Below, in pieces: positions 29,400-38,082 of a DNA stretch of 64,000 bases (positions within the stretch are counted from its first letter, which is position 1; each line of letters opens with the position of its first letter). Source of the DNA: Microvirga arsenatis (GTDB taxonomy: Bacteria; Pseudomonadota; Alphaproteobacteria; Rhizobiales; Beijerinckiaceae). The stretch covers positions 535,585 through 599,584 of the forward strand of contig NZ_JAAAXJ010000002.1 of NCBI RefSeq assembly GCF_009910705.1. The letters are read 5' to 3'. The notes under the pieces are model-generated. The model did not search any database and was not told where the DNA came from. It was given only the letters and a program-made list of their open reading frames with translations. The position numbers and the translations under genes are program-made.

Positions 29400-30568
29400 G
29401 AACGGGGCTTGGGCTGAAGAACCACGAAGCGCACGGGATGGCGCAGGAGTCCGGCGCGGCGCCCCGCCTCCGCGCCGCTGCCGAAGAAGAAGTCGCCCCG
29501 GGCGGGACCGACGATGGCCGAGCCCGTATCCTGCGCGATCATGAGCCGCTGCAGGGGCTCCGCCTCGTCGAGGGTAAGGGGCAGCCGGCCGTCGAGCCAG
29601 ACCGGCAGGCCATAGGGCCAGAGGGAGCGGTCCACCGCCAGGCTCCGGCCCGGCACGAGGGGATGGCCCGCCCCGCCGATGGGACCGTCCTCGGGGGCGA
29701 GCTCCGCCGCCTCGCGGAAGAAGATGTAGGAGCGGTTCTGCCGCATCAGGGCCCTGGCGGGCTCCGGGTTGTCCTTGAGCCAGCCCATGAGCTTGTCGAG
29801 GGTCATGGTCTCCAGGTCCATCTCGCCCCGCTGCACCAGCAGGCGGCCGATGGAGGTGTAGGGGTGGCCGTTGCGCCCGGCATAGGCCACGCGCATCACC
29901 GAGCCGTCGGTGAGGCGGATGCGGGCCGAGCCCTGCACATGGATGATGAAGGCCTCGCCCGGCTCGCGGAGCCAGACGATGGGCTTGGCCTGCGTCCCGA
30001 GGGCGCCTTCCTCGATCGCGGCCCGGTCGGGATAGGGCTCGTAGCCGCTCCCGGTGCGCCGGGCGGCCTGGAGGCCCTTGTCGATCCCCGGCAGGGTCTC
30101 CCCCTGCGGGATGGTGACCAGATCCTCCGGCCGGTCGAGGAGGGGAACCCTATAGGGGCCGTCAGGGGTGCGGGAGCCCCTGAACTCGGGCTCGTAATAG
30201 CCGGTGAGAAAGCCGCCGCCGCCATGGGGAACGACCGCATAGGGCCGGAAATGGGCCTCGAAGAAGCGCCTCGCTTCCGCCCGGCCCGCGTCGGGGTTCC
30301 TGAGGGCCTCGCGGCAGACGGAGAGAAGACCGGGCTGCGGCGGCTGCGCCGGCCGCAGGGCCTGGGCGCTGGCGTCGAGCGCGCGGCAGGAGCGCAGGAA
30401 GGCCCGGAAGGCGGCGGCGTGGTCGTCCGCCTCCCAGCCGGCAAGATCCTGGAAGGCGAGGGGTTCCAGGCGCGCAAGGTCCGTCGGCGCCGGGCCGGCC
30501 GCAGCCCCTGACATGATCAGCGCCCAGACGGCGAGGCTGGCAAGAAGTGCCCGGCCCGCATCCCTCAT
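29396..30568 (-). CDS. mltA: Membrane-bound lytic murein transglycosylase A
   Basis: 390 residues with an N-terminal signal peptide (hydrophobic segment about 7-24); no clear lipobox is seen. The MltA barrel domain contains LTGYYEPEFRGSR, and the 3D domain near the C-terminus holds AQDTGSAIVGPARGDFFFGS with the catalytic Asp. It cleaves peptidoglycan glycan strands. Its start overlaps the end of the Tim44-like gene (four bases), so timA-mltA-Smr-XRE is one operon. Confidence 0.94.
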   Translation of the reverse strand: MRDAGRALLASLAVWALIMSGAAAGPAPTDLARLEPLAFQDLAGWEADDHAAAFRAFLRSCRALDASAQALRPAQPPQPGLLSVCREALRNPDAGRAEARRFFEAHFRPYAVVPHGGGGFLTGYYEPEFRGSRTPDGPYRVPLLDRPEDLVTIPQGETLPGIDKGLQAARRTGSGYEPYPDRAAIEEGALGTQAKPIVWLREPGEAFIIHVQGSARIRLTDGSVMRVAYAGRNGHPYTSIGRLLVQRGEMDLETMTLDKLMGWLKDNPEPARALMRQNRSYIFFREAAELAPEDGPIGGAGHPLVPGRSLAVDRSLWPYGLPVWLDGRLPLTLDEAEPLQRLMIAQDTGSAIVGPARGDFFFGSGAEAGRRAGLLRHPVRFVVLQPKPRS

Positions 30569-31284
30569 TGCCCCGCTTCGGTCGCCACGAGGAGCCAGTT
30601 GGGATCGCGGCTGCCGAGCGTGCGGGCGAAGGTCCAGACATCGGTGACGTCGGCCACGGCCTCGGGGCTGCCGTCGACCACGGTGCCGGAGGCGTCGCGG
30701 GTGGCGGTGATCAGCTTGGAGAGGAAGCGCACCACGATCTGGGCCGTCTTGCCCTGGAGCTCCACGCCCGCGATCTCCGCCTTGTCGATGGAGACGAAGG
30801 TGGTCTCCACCGTCTCGCCCCGGCGCTCGCGCTCGGTGATGGCGCGCTCGAAGCCCTCGTAAACCTCGCGGGAGAGCAGGTCCTTGAGGGTCTTGCGGTC
30901 CCCTTGGGCGAAGGCGGTGACGATCATCTCGTAGGCGGCCTTGGCGCCCTCGAGGAACTCGGCGGCGTCGAAGCCGGGCTCGAGCCGCGCGATGCCGTCC
31001 AGGGACTGGGCCATGGGCGTGCCCGGCTCGGCGATGCCCTTCCAGCGCTCCGCCGGCGGAACCTCGGCCGCCGGGCGGGCGCCGTTGGCGCCGGGGAGGC
31101 GCACCACATTGTGATCGGGCTCGGCAGGCGCATTGCCCGGACGCAGGGGCGCATCCCGGCGCAGCGGGTCGAAGGGCGGCTGCTCGTTGCCGGTTTTCTG
31201 CCCGAGCACGGAGCGCAGGCGCCAGATGACGAAGACGGCGAGTACGATGAAAATGAGGGTCGTGATGTCGAAGGAATCCTGCAT
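30565..31284 (-). CDS. Tim44/TimA domain membrane-anchored protein
   Basis: 239 residues from MQDSFDITTLIFIVLAVFVI, an N-terminal membrane anchor. After a variable linker comes the Tim44-like domain (about 95-235: FDAAEFLEGAKAAYEMIVTAF, LLSREVYEGFERAI, VVRFLSKLITATRD). Alphaproteobacterial TimA resembles the mitochondrial import subunit Tim44, but its bacterial role is open. It is divergent from secB. Confidence 0.88.
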   Translation of the reverse strand: MQDSFDITTLIFIVLAVFVIWRLRSVLGQKTGNEQPPFDPLRRDAPLRPGNAPAEPDHNVVRLPGANGARPAAEVPPAERWKGIAEPGTPMAQSLDGIARLEPGFDAAEFLEGAKAAYEMIVTAFAQGDRKTLKDLLSREVYEGFERAITERERRGETVETTFVSIDKAEIAGVELQGKTAQIVVRFLSKLITATRDASGTVVDGSPEAVADVTDVWTFARTLGSRDPNWLLVATEAGQ

Positions 31285-31543
31285 CGTCGATCCGTTGTGA
31301 GCCTGCCCGCGCCCGAACGTCGCCGGGCGTTGTGCCGAGGAGGCGAAGGTGTCATCCTTCGCATATGGGGTCTTGAGGTCGTAACATCCACCTCCGGCCC
31401 CGACAAGCAAGGCGCCGCCTCAAATCTTGCTTCGCCCATGAGAAGCATGGTAGCGCGGAAGTCCATGGCCCGAAGCGAGCCGGCGCTTTGCCGACGTAAT
31501 GTTCTGTCCGGGCCCGACGAGACCCCTTAGGGAGCAAGACACC

Positions 31544-32026
31544 ATGGCCGAGAATCCGGCAAACAACGGAGCGCCCGCGCTCAACGCCCTTGCGCAATAC
31601 TGCAAGGACTTCTCCTTCGAGAACCCCAACGCGCCCCGCTCCCTCCAGCCCCAGACCGAGGGCCCGCAGATCAACCTGCAGGTGAACGTCAACGCCAAGC
31701 AGCTTGCCGAGGCCGATTTCGAGGTCGACCTGACGCTGGAAGGCGATGCCAAGGTCGGCGGCAAGGACGTGCTGTTCGCCTTCGAGCTCACCTATTCCGG
31801 CGTGTTCCGGGTCCAGAACATCCCGCAGGACCAGCTGCACCCGGTGGTGATGATCGAGTGCCCGCGCCTGCTCTTCCCCTTCGCCCGCCAGATGGTGGCC
31901 GACGCGGTGCGCAACGGCGGCTTCCCGCCCCTCTACATCGACCCGATCGACTTCGTCGCCCTCTACCGCCAGCGCGCGGCGGAGGTGCAGGCGCAGCAGA
32001 ACGGCGGCGGCCAGACCCTGTCGTAA
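31544..32026 (+). CDS. secB: Protein-export chaperone SecB
   Basis: 160 residues starting [11 protein letters not shown] after AGGGAGC. Core [17 protein letters not shown] and [20 protein letters not shown] are diagnostic. SecB holds preproteins unfolded for SecA. Ends at a strong terminator. The upstream 259-base region separates it from the divergent Tim44-like gene; no extra gene is seen there. Confidence 0.97.
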   Translation: MAENPANNGAPALNALAQYCKDFSFENPNAPRSLQPQTEGPQINLQVNVNAKQLAEADFEVDLTLEGDAKVGGKDVLFAFELTYSGVFRVQNIPQDQLHPVVMIECPRLLFPFARQMVADAVRNGGFPPLYIDPIDFVALYRQRAAEVQAQQNGGGQTLS

Positions 32027-32054
32027 GAAGAATCCAGCTTTATTGCGATCTTTG

Positions 32055-32084
32055 GGTGGAGCGGGCAACCGCTCCACCTTTTTT
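32055..32084 (+). terminator. Rho-independent terminator after secB
   Basis: GGTGGAGCGG, loop GCAA, CCGCTCCACC, then TTTTTT: a perfect 10-bp stem with a T run. It also insulates the toxin-antitoxin module from secB. Confidence 0.93.
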
Positions 32085-32109
32085 ATTGCTTAGATCGTTC
32101 TGAAACGTC

Positions 32110-32137
32110 TTGATTTATGGTCCTAGGGACTATAGAT
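32110..32137 (+). promoter_or_regulatory. Putative promoter/operator of the toxin-antitoxin operon
   Basis: TATGGTCCTAGGGACTATA (32116-32134) is a near-perfect palindrome with one mismatch. TTGATT at 32110-32115 and TATAGA at 32131-32136 look like -35 and -10 elements placed around it, so a bound antitoxin would block the promoter. Inference from sequence only. Confidence 0.5.
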
Positions 32138-32254
32138 TGACGATCTCGCTCTTCTAAGGAAGGGCGCAATAAGCTTCCAGAGGAATCTATCGGGAGAACG
32201 CCATGAGAATAATCAAAACACGAAGAAGCGCAGGGGATGCGCTGAAGGGCCGAC

Positions 32255-32695
32255 ATAAAAACCTATATAGCAAAGGACGCTGCTCGCGAGGCGCGTAAGA
32301 ACAAGATCAGTGATGAAGACCTGTGCGAAGCCATCGCCCGCGCAGAAAAAGGCCACATCGATGCCGAGGTCGGGAAGTTCCTGATCAAGCAGCGGATGGG
32401 CCGCTCCGGAGATTACCGGGCTGTTATCGTCTACAAGCGGGGCGACAGAGCGGTGTTTCTCCACATCTTTCCGAAGAGCCGGAAAGCCAACCTGTCCTCA
32501 TACGAGAAAACCGTCTTTCGAGATGCGGCCAAGGTGCTTGCGAACCTCGCAGATGTACACATTCCGGCATTGACCAATACCGGAGAATGGATCGAGATTG
32601 ATTATGAAAAGTACCAGAAAGACCTATCGGAGCGACCCGCTTCGATCAGTCCATCTGGCGATGAAGGGCCTCCACAAAGTCGGCGCAATCGATAA
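32255..32695 (+). CDS. RelE/HigB-like type II toxin with an ATA in the start position
   Basis: 146 residues if read from ATA 32255: xKTYIAKDAAREARKNKISD then FLIKQRMGRSGDYRAVIVYK, RGDRAVFLHIFPKS, typical of the COG4737 RelE/ParE-like toxins. GAAGGG lies five bases before the ATA, and no ATG, GTG or TTG occurs in frame until Met 32396, which would remove a third of the fold. So the start codon has either mutated from ATG or is a rare ATA start. An unrelated 31-codon frame from ATG 32203 overlaps it. The C-terminus runs 92 bases into the antitoxin gene. The region is AT-richer than its neighbours. Confidence 0.7.
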   Translation: MKTYIAKDAAREARKNKISDEDLCEAIARAEKGHIDAEVGKFLIKQRMGRSGDYRAVIVYKRGDRAVFLHIFPKSRKANLSSYEKTVFRDAAKVLANLADVHIPALTNTGEWIEIDYEKYQKDLSERPASISPSGDEGPPQSRRNR

Positions 32696-32930
32696 GGCAA
32701 CGATGCGCCACTTCGATGTGGCGTGCCTCACCCCTGTGGACCCTATTGAACCGGATGACGTGAGGCGAATTCGTGAGAAATCCCTCATGAGTCAAGCAAC
32801 CTTTGCAGCGGCTCTCAACGTCACTGCCAGTATGGTGAGCAAGTGGGAGCGCGGGGAGAAGAAGCCGACTGGCTCCGCGCTTAAGCTGCTGGCTCTCGCT
32901 GATAAAAAAGGGATCGAGACTATCCTCTAA
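32604..32930 (+). CDS. XRE-family antitoxin (HigA/NadS-like)
   Basis: 108 residues from ATG 32604. N-terminal MKSTRKTYRSDPL and LHKVGAIDKATMRHFDVACL are typical of antitoxins paired with COG4737 toxins; the HTH follows (about 55-105: IREKSLMSQATFAAALNVTA, VSKWERGEKKPTG). It would neutralise the toxin and repress the shared promoter. Toxin-first order fits the HigBA type. Confidence 0.88.
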   Translation: MKSTRKTYRSDPLRSVHLAMKGLHKVGAIDKATMRHFDVACLTPVDPIEPDDVRRIREKSLMSQATFAAALNVTASMVSKWERGEKKPTGSALKLLALADKKGIETIL

Positions 32931-33019
32931 GCCTCGACCTTAAGGTGTGGCTATTCAGCTAATTGTCCGAAATATCTAGGCTCAGCATATACACTCCGCT
33001 CTTCCGAAGCCGATGCTTT

Positions 33020-33733
33020 CTATGAGGAAGCCTCCGGCTTCGTCTCGCCGAGATATTCGCGCCAGATGGCGCCGGGCCCGAGCGACTGGATGAAGGCCTC
33101 GTGCGCGGCGCGCTCGGCCTCGGTCAGGCGCGGGATCAGGGTGCGCGGGCGGGCGTCCCGGGCGGCCGCGCCCGCCGCGCGGCGGGCGGAGGGCTGGAGC
33201 GACAGGTCGAAGCCCACCTGGCGGCCGCCGATCAGCTCGATATAGACCTCGGCCAGGATCTCGGCGTCGAGCAGCGCCCCGTGCTTGGTGCGGCGGGAAT
33301 TGTCGATGCCGTAGCGGGCGCAGAGCGCATCGAGGCTGTTGGACGCGCCCGGATGCTTGCGCCGGGCCATGGAAAGGGTGTCCACCACGTCGGCGAGGTT
33401 GAAGGCCGGGTGCCCGGTGCGGGCGAATTCCGCATTGAGGAAGCCGATGTCGAAGGCCGCGTTGTGGATCACGAGCCGGGCATCGCCGACGAAGGCGGCG
33501 AACTCGTCGGCCACCGCCGCGAAGACCGGCTTGTCGGCGAGGAACTCGTCGGAGATGCCGTGGACGGCGAAGGCCCCGGGCGAGACCGGCCGTTCCGGGT
33601 TGATGTAGACGTGATAGCTGCGCCCCGTCGGGATGTGGTTGAGGAGCTCGACGCAGCCGATCTCGATCACCCGGTCGCCCTTGGCGGGATCGGTGCCGGT
33701 GGTTTCGGTATCGAGGACGATTTCACGCGACAT
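33020..33733 (-). CDS. dnaQ: DNA polymerase III epsilon subunit (3'-5' exonuclease)
   Basis: 237 residues from MSREIVLDTETTGTDP. Exonuclease motif I (DTETTG), motif II (VIHNAAFDIGFLNAEF) and motif III (HGALLDAEILAEVY) are intact, followed by an Ala/Arg-rich linker and a C-terminal polymerase-binding segment (GPGAIWREYLGE). It proofreads replication. Two in-frame starts further up (GTG 33751, ATG 33748) overlap the coaE stop and are less likely. Confidence 0.95.
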   Translation of the reverse strand: MSREIVLDTETTGTDPAKGDRVIEIGCVELLNHIPTGRSYHVYINPERPVSPGAFAVHGISDEFLADKPVFAAVADEFAAFVGDARLVIHNAAFDIGFLNAEFARTGHPAFNLADVVDTLSMARRKHPGASNSLDALCARYGIDNSRRTKHGALLDAEILAEVYIELIGGRQVGFDLSLQPSARRAAGAAARDARPRTLIPRLTEAERAAHEAFIQSLGPGAIWREYLGETKPEASS

Positions 33734-33747
33734 CGCAAAACTCTTCA

Positions 33748-34353
33748 TCACAAGCGGTGGCGCCGGCCCGGCCGGCCGGCGAGGCAGGCGAGGATGGTGC
33801 GCACCTGCGCTTCGGCGGAGGCAAATCCGCGGCTGGAATCGACGAGGAAATGGGCGCGCTCGCGCTTGTCCCGGTCGGGCATCTGCTTGGCCAGGATGGC
33901 AGAAAACTTCTCCGCCGTCATGCCGGGCCGGGCGAGCACCCGCGCGCGCTGCACCTCGGCCGGGGCGGTGACCACGAGGGTGGCGTCGCAGCGTTTCTCG
34001 CCCCCCGTCTCGAACAGGAGGGGAATGTCCAGCACCACGACGGGCGCGAGCGCCGAGGCTTGGCGGAGAAATGCCTCCTCCTCCTCGCGCACCAGCGGAT
34101 GCACGATGGCCTCGAGCTCCCGCATCCGCGCCGGATCGGCGAGCACTGCGGCCCCGAGCCGCGCCCGGTCGACGGCGCCGTCCGTGACGGTGCCGGGAAA
34201 GGCCTTTTCGATCAGCGGCGCGGCGCGGCCGCGGTAGAGCCGGTGCACCGCGGCATCCGCATCATGGACGGGGATTCCGAGCCGGCGGAAGAGAGCGGCG
34301 GTGGCGGATTTCCCCATGCCGATGGAGCCGGTCAGCCCGAGCACGAAGGTCAT
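33748..34353 (-). CDS. coaE: Dephospho-CoA kinase
   Basis: 201 residues. P-loop [31 protein letters not shown] and [18 protein letters not shown] are diagnostic. It performs the last step of coenzyme A synthesis. Its start overlaps the aroE stop (ATGA), in the conserved order maf-aroE-coaE-dnaQ found beside alphaproteobacterial origins. Confidence 0.96.
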   Translation of the reverse strand: MTFVLGLTGSIGMGKSATAALFRRLGIPVHDADAAVHRLYRGRAAPLIEKAFPGTVTDGAVDRARLGAAVLADPARMRELEAIVHPLVREEEEAFLRQASALAPVVVLDIPLLFETGGEKRCDATLVVTAPAEVQRARVLARPGMTAEKFSAILAKQMPDRDKRERAHFLVDSSRGFASAEAQVRTILACLAGRPGRRHRL

Positions 34354-35198
34354 CGGGCGCCCTCGATATCGGCGAGGATCAGGGCGCGCAGCTCCGGCGT
34401 GACCTCGGGCCTCACGCCGAACCAGCGCTCGAAGCCCGGCACCGCCTGGTGCAGCAGCATGCCCAATCCGTCCACCGTTCTCAGACCCTGCTGCGCCGCC
34501 GCGGCCAGGAGCGGCGTCTGCAGGGGAACGTAGACGATGTCGGCGACGGCGGCGTGGCGCGGCGCACCGGCCAGGTCGAGGGCGAGCGGCGGCTGGCCCG
34601 CCATGCCCAGCGAGGTGGTGTTGACGATGAGCTGGGCATGCGGGATCACCCGCCCGAGGGCCTCCCAGGCCGAGGTTTCGAGCGCGACCCGGCTGCCCGG
34701 CCGGAGATCGCGGACCAGGTCCTCCGCCTTCGACAGGGTGCGGTTCGCCACGAAGATCCGCTTGAGAGCCCGGTCCTGGAGGCCCGCCACCACGGCCCGG
34801 GCCGCGCCTCCCGCGCCCAGCACGAGGGCGGTGTCCACAGCCTGTTCCCAGCCGGCCCCCAGGCTGGCGTCGAGATGGGCCATGAAGCCCGTCACGTCCG
34901 TGTTGTCGCCCCAGAGCAGCCCGTCCTCCAGCCAGAGGGTGTTGACGGCGCCCACGCGCTGCGCCCGCGCCGTGCGGCGGTCCACGGCGGAAAAGGCGAT
35001 CTCCTTGTGGGGGAGGGTGACGTTTCCGCCGGCATAGCCCCGGGCGGAGAAGCCGCGCAGGAATTCCCCGAAATCCACAGGCGCCACGTCGATGCGCTCG
35101 TAGGAGCCGTCGAGGCCGTAGGCCTTCAGCCAGTGCCCGTGGATCAGCGGCGAGCGGGAATGCTTGATCGGATGGCCGACGACGAAGGCCTTGGGCAT
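34350..35198 (-). CDS. aroE: Shikimate dehydrogenase
   Basis: 282 residues. [20 protein letters not shown] binds shikimate, catalytic Lys65 is in [10 protein letters not shown], the Asp in GDNTDVTGF, and [15 protein letters not shown] with VANRT binds NADP. Fourth step of the shikimate pathway. It lies 9 bases after maf. Confidence 0.96.
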   Translation of the reverse strand: MPKAFVVGHPIKHSRSPLIHGHWLKAYGLDGSYERIDVAPVDFGEFLRGFSARGYAGGNVTLPHKEIAFSAVDRRTARAQRVGAVNTLWLEDGLLWGDNTDVTGFMAHLDASLGAGWEQAVDTALVLGAGGAARAVVAGLQDRALKRIFVANRTLSKAEDLVRDLRPGSRVALETSAWEALGRVIPHAQLIVNTTSLGMAGQPPLALDLAGAPRHAAVADIVYVPLQTPLLAAAAQQGLRTVDGLGMLLHQAVPGFERWFGVRPEVTPELRALILADIEGAR

Positions 35199-35207
35199 GG
35201 TGCGTCC

Positions 35208-35825
35208 TTACAGGGCAAGGCAGCCGAGACGGCGCAGGGCGGCGAGCAGGGGCAGGAGGGGAAGGCCGAGGATCGTCGAATGGTCCCCCTCCACCGCCTC
35301 GAAGAGATGAACGCCAAACCCTTCGAGCTGGTAAACGCCCACGCTCCTGAGCACCTCGGGGCCGGCGAGGTCGAGATAGAGCGCGATCCCCTCCTCGGTG
35401 AGCGGCCGCATGGCAAGATGCGCGCTCCTGGAGAAGCGCTCGACCACCTGCCCGCCGATGGCGAGGCTTCCGGCGGAATGGAGATCGTGCCGGCGTCCCG
35501 CCAGGCGCCCGAGCTGCGCCTGGGCATCCGACCGGCCGGCGGGCTTGTGGAACACCTCGCCCTCGCAGGCGAGCACCTGATCGGCCCCGAGCACCACCCG
35601 CGCCGGATGGCGGCGGCTCACCGCAAGCGCCTTCTCGTCGGCGAGCCGGGCGGCGAGCGCGACCGGATCGAGGTTTTGCCGGGCCGCCTCCGCCTCGACC
35701 GCCCGCTCGTCCACGCCGGGCGCCTGCGTCTCGACGGGAAGGCCCGCGCTCACGAGCAGCGCGAGGCGGGTGGCGCTGGTGGAGGCCAGCAGGAGCTTTT
35801 CGGCCGGGGTCCAGAGGGCGGGCAT
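35208..35825 (-). CDS. maf: Maf-family nucleoside triphosphate pyrophosphatase
   Basis: 205 residues. [37 protein letters not shown] and the [15 protein letters not shown] segment identify the Maf fold. These enzymes hydrolyse non-canonical or pyrimidine NTPs. Which nucleotide is preferred here cannot be judged. It follows ppsR by 3 bases. Confidence 0.92.
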   Translation of the reverse strand: MPALWTPAEKLLLASTSATRLALLVSAGLPVETQAPGVDERAVEAEAARQNLDPVALAARLADEKALAVSRRHPARVVLGADQVLACEGEVFHKPAGRSDAQAQLGRLAGRRHDLHSAGSLAIGGQVVERFSRSAHLAMRPLTEEGIALYLDLAGPEVLRSVGVYQLEGFGVHLFEAVEGDHSTILGLPLLPLLAALRRLGCLAL

Positions 35826-35828
35826 GGG

Positions 35829-36659
35829 CTACCTCGCCGCAAGGCGCTGGCGGTGGTCGCGGTAGAGATCGATGATCGCCGCGGCCGTCTCCTCGATGGA
35901 GCGGCGGGTCACGTCGATCACCGGCCAGCCGTTGCGGGCGAAAAGCCTGCGGGAGGCCGCCAGTTCCTCCGCCACGGCCTCGCGGTCCACGTAGGAGGTG
36001 TCGTCATCGGCCTTGAGGCTGAGGAGCCGGTTCTGCCGGATCTGGATGATCCGCTCCGGCGTCGCCACGAGGCCCACGATCAGGGCCGTCCTCGCCGTCT
36101 CCAGCACCGCCGGCGGCGGCACGCCGGGCACGAGCGGGATGTTCGCGGTCTTGAGGCCGCGATTGGCGAGATAGACGGAGGTGGGCGTCTTGGAGGTGCG
36201 GCTCACGCCGACCAGGATCACGTCCGCCTCGTCCAGGTCGTGCGGCAGGTGTCCGTCGTCGTGCAGCAGGGTGAAGTTCATGGCGTCGATGCGCTTGAAA
36301 TATTCCGCGTTCAGCATGTGCTGCGCGCCGGGCCGGGCGGTGGAATGGGCGCCGAGATAGGACGAGAGGAGCTGGTGCACCGGCTCGAGCACGGAGAGAT
36401 AGGGCGAGCCGGTGGCGCGGCAGACCTCCTCGAGGCGGGAGGCGAGGTCGCGCTCGACGAGGGTGTAGAGCACGATGCCGGGCGCGGTCTCGATCTCGCT
36501 GATCACGCGCTCGAGCTGGGTGGTGGAGCGCACGAGCGGATAGACATGCTCGATCGCCGCGACGCCTTCATACTGCGCCACCACCGCGCGGGCGACGGTG
36601 ATCAGCGTCTCGCCCGTCGAGTCGGAGACGAGATGGAGATGGAAGTAGCTGCGTCCCAC
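35829..36659 (-). CDS. ppsR: Pyruvate,water dikinase regulatory protein (DUF299, bifunctional kinase/phosphorylase)
   Basis: 276 residues. [19 protein letters not shown] at the N-terminus and the nucleotide-binding [20 protein letters not shown] near residue 150 are diagnostic of DUF299. Family members phosphorylate and dephosphorylate PEP synthase or PPDK. In alphaproteobacteria it sits directly left of the origin. It starts the leftward ppsR-maf-aroE-coaE-dnaQ operon. Confidence 0.93.
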   Translation of the reverse strand: MGRSYFHLHLVSDSTGETLITVARAVVAQYEGVAAIEHVYPLVRSTTQLERVISEIETAPGIVLYTLVERDLASRLEEVCRATGSPYLSVLEPVHQLLSSYLGAHSTARPGAQHMLNAEYFKRIDAMNFTLLHDDGHLPHDLDEADVILVGVSRTSKTPTSVYLANRGLKTANIPLVPGVPPPAVLETARTALIVGLVATPERIIQIRQNRLLSLKADDDTSYVDREAVAEELAASRRLFARNGWPVIDVTRRSIEETAAAIIDLYRDHRQRLAAR

Positions 36660-36692
36660 GGCCCGCGGCCTCCATGAAGAGGAGTCGATCAG

Positions 36693-36701
36693 TGTGGATA
36701 A
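36693..36701 (-). promoter_or_regulatory. Consensus DnaA box
   Basis: TGTGGATAA, the exact reverse complement of the TTATCCACA consensus, 34 bases from the ppsR start inside the proposed origin. Confidence 0.75.
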
Positions 36702-36854
36702 AACGCTTGGGCGGCGAGGTCCAGCAAAAGGCCCTGTGGGATTCAGGCCAACCCATCAACAGGGCTCCCCGTTGTGCGATTCCGGAATCGGCCTTTTGGG
36801 AGAATCCGGTACGAATCACCCGGACGTTTTCGATTCAGGTTTGGTTAAGCTTCG

Positions 36855-36869
36855 TTAACGGGCTGTTAA
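36855..36869. promoter_or_regulatory. CtrA binding site 1
   Basis: TTAACGGGCTGTTAA fits the TTAA-N7-TTAA consensus exactly. A further TTAA half site at 36845-36848 lies six bases to the left and another at 36873-36876. CtrA represses initiation in Caulobacter by covering such sites. Confidence 0.7.
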
Positions 36870-36913
36870 GATTTAAGATTCCGGAAAGGATTGTGGCGGC
36901 CCTGCCCCATCCG

Positions 36914-36928
36914 TTAATGAACCCTTAA
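36914..36928. promoter_or_regulatory. CtrA binding site 2
   Basis: TTAATGAACCCTTAA again fits TTAA-N7-TTAA exactly, 45 bases to the right of site 1 and just before two TGTGGAC DnaA-like boxes. Confidence 0.7.
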
Positions 36929-37038
36929 ACCCGACCCCTGTGTGGACCGCTTGTGGACGGGGTTGCGGCTTTGCGATTCACGGCCCAAGAGAAACATCAG
37001 ATTCTTAGATTCAAAGAATTTCTTTTAAGAGAGGGCCT

Positions 37039-38076
37039 GTGAGCGAGCGTCCCACCAAAGCTGTCTTACGCGTGCTGAACGGCGAGCCGGTCTGGCCGCT
37101 GCCGATCTGGATCATGCGCCAGGCCGGCCGCTACCTGCCGGAATACCGGGCGACCCGAAGCCAGGCCGGCTCCTTCCTCGACCTGTGCTACAATCCGAGG
37201 CTTGCCGAGGAGGTGACGCTCCAGCCGATCCGCCGCTTCGGCTTCGACGCCTCGATCCTGTTCTCCGACATCCTGGTCATTCCCCATGCGCTGGGACAGG
37301 ACGTGCGCTTCGTCGAGAACGAGGGACCGAAGCTCGATCCCGTCACGTCGAGCAAGGATTTCCCGCGGCTTGCCGACGAGCTGCCCCTGGAGCGGCTCGA
37401 CCCGGTCTTCGAGACCCTGGACCGCCTGAGCAGGAGCCTGCCGAAGGAGACCACGCTCCTCGGCTTCTGCGGCGCGCCCTGGACGGTGGCGAGCTACATG
37501 ATCGCCGGCAAGGGCACCCCGGACCAGGCGCCGGCGCGGCTCACGGCCTATCGCGACCCGGCCTTCATGGACGCGCTCATCGACCGCCTGGTGCGGGCCT
37601 CCACCGCCTATCTCATCCGCCAGATCGATGCGGGCGCGGAAGCCGTGCAGATCTTCGAGAGCTTCGGCTCGGCCCTGCCGCCGGCGCTGTTCGACCGCCT
37701 GTCGCTCGATCCGATCCGCCGCATGGTGGACGGCCTCAAGCAGGCGCGGCCGCAGGCCAAGGCGATCGTGTTCGTGCGCGGCGGCGGCGCCAATCTCCAC
37801 CGCTTCGCCGCGGCCGGCATCGGCGATGCGCTGGCCCTCGACTGGACCCTCGACCCTGCGGTCGTGCTGCCGACCCTGCCGAATACTGTCGCGACTCAGG
37901 GCAATCTCGACCCGCTGGCGCTGATCGCGGGGGGCGAGGCGCTGACGCAGGGCGTCGATCATGTCCTCGCGGCGGCCCGCGGCCGCCCGCACATCTTCAA
38001 TCTCGGCCACGGCATCCTGCCGGAGACGCCGATCGAGCACGTGGAGCGGATGATCGCCCGCGTGCGGGGGGCTTGA
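37039..38076 (+). CDS. hemE: Uroporphyrinogen decarboxylase
   Basis: 345 residues from a GTG preceded by GAGAGGG. The signature PIWIMRQAGRYLPEYR, GFCGAPWTVASYMIAGKG and the C-terminal FNLGHGILPETPIEHV are complete. It decarboxylates uroporphyrinogen III in heme synthesis. First gene right of the proposed origin; hemJ follows after 6 bases. Confidence 0.97.
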   Translation: MSERPTKAVLRVLNGEPVWPLPIWIMRQAGRYLPEYRATRSQAGSFLDLCYNPRLAEEVTLQPIRRFGFDASILFSDILVIPHALGQDVRFVENEGPKLDPVTSSKDFPRLADELPLERLDPVFETLDRLSRSLPKETTLLGFCGAPWTVASYMIAGKGTPDQAPARLTAYRDPAFMDALIDRLVRASTAYLIRQIDAGAEAVQIFESFGSALPPALFDRLSLDPIRRMVDGLKQARPQAKAIVFVRGGGANLHRFAAAGIGDALALDWTLDPAVVLPTLPNTVATQGNLDPLALIAGGEALTQGVDHVLAAARGRPHIFNLGHGILPETPIEHVERMIARVRGA

Positions 38077-38082
38077 GTTTCC

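Larger units (their letters stand above)
36660..37038. other. oriC: Probable chromosome replication origin (oriC) between ppsR and hemE
   Basis: A 379-base non-coding region. It holds a perfect DnaA box (36693-36701), weaker TGTGGAC boxes (36941-36947 and 36952-36958), two exact TTAA-N7-TTAA CtrA sites, extra TTAA half sites (36845-36848, 36873-36876) and an AT-rich stretch (about 36988-37030) beside hemE that could unwind. The neighbours ppsR on the left and hemE on the right are those of the Caulobacter origin. Transcription diverges on both sides. Function is inferred from position and motifs. Confidence 0.82.

Noticed and set aside
32203..32301. A 31-codon frame with a good ribosome-binding site before the toxin gene
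   Set aside because: It has no similarity and overlaps the conserved toxin N-terminus in another frame; it may be a remnant or a leader but cannot be supported as a gene.
32396..32695. The ATG at 32396 as toxin start
   Set aside because: It lies well inside the conserved fold and lacks a ribosome-binding site; homology begins upstream at 32258.
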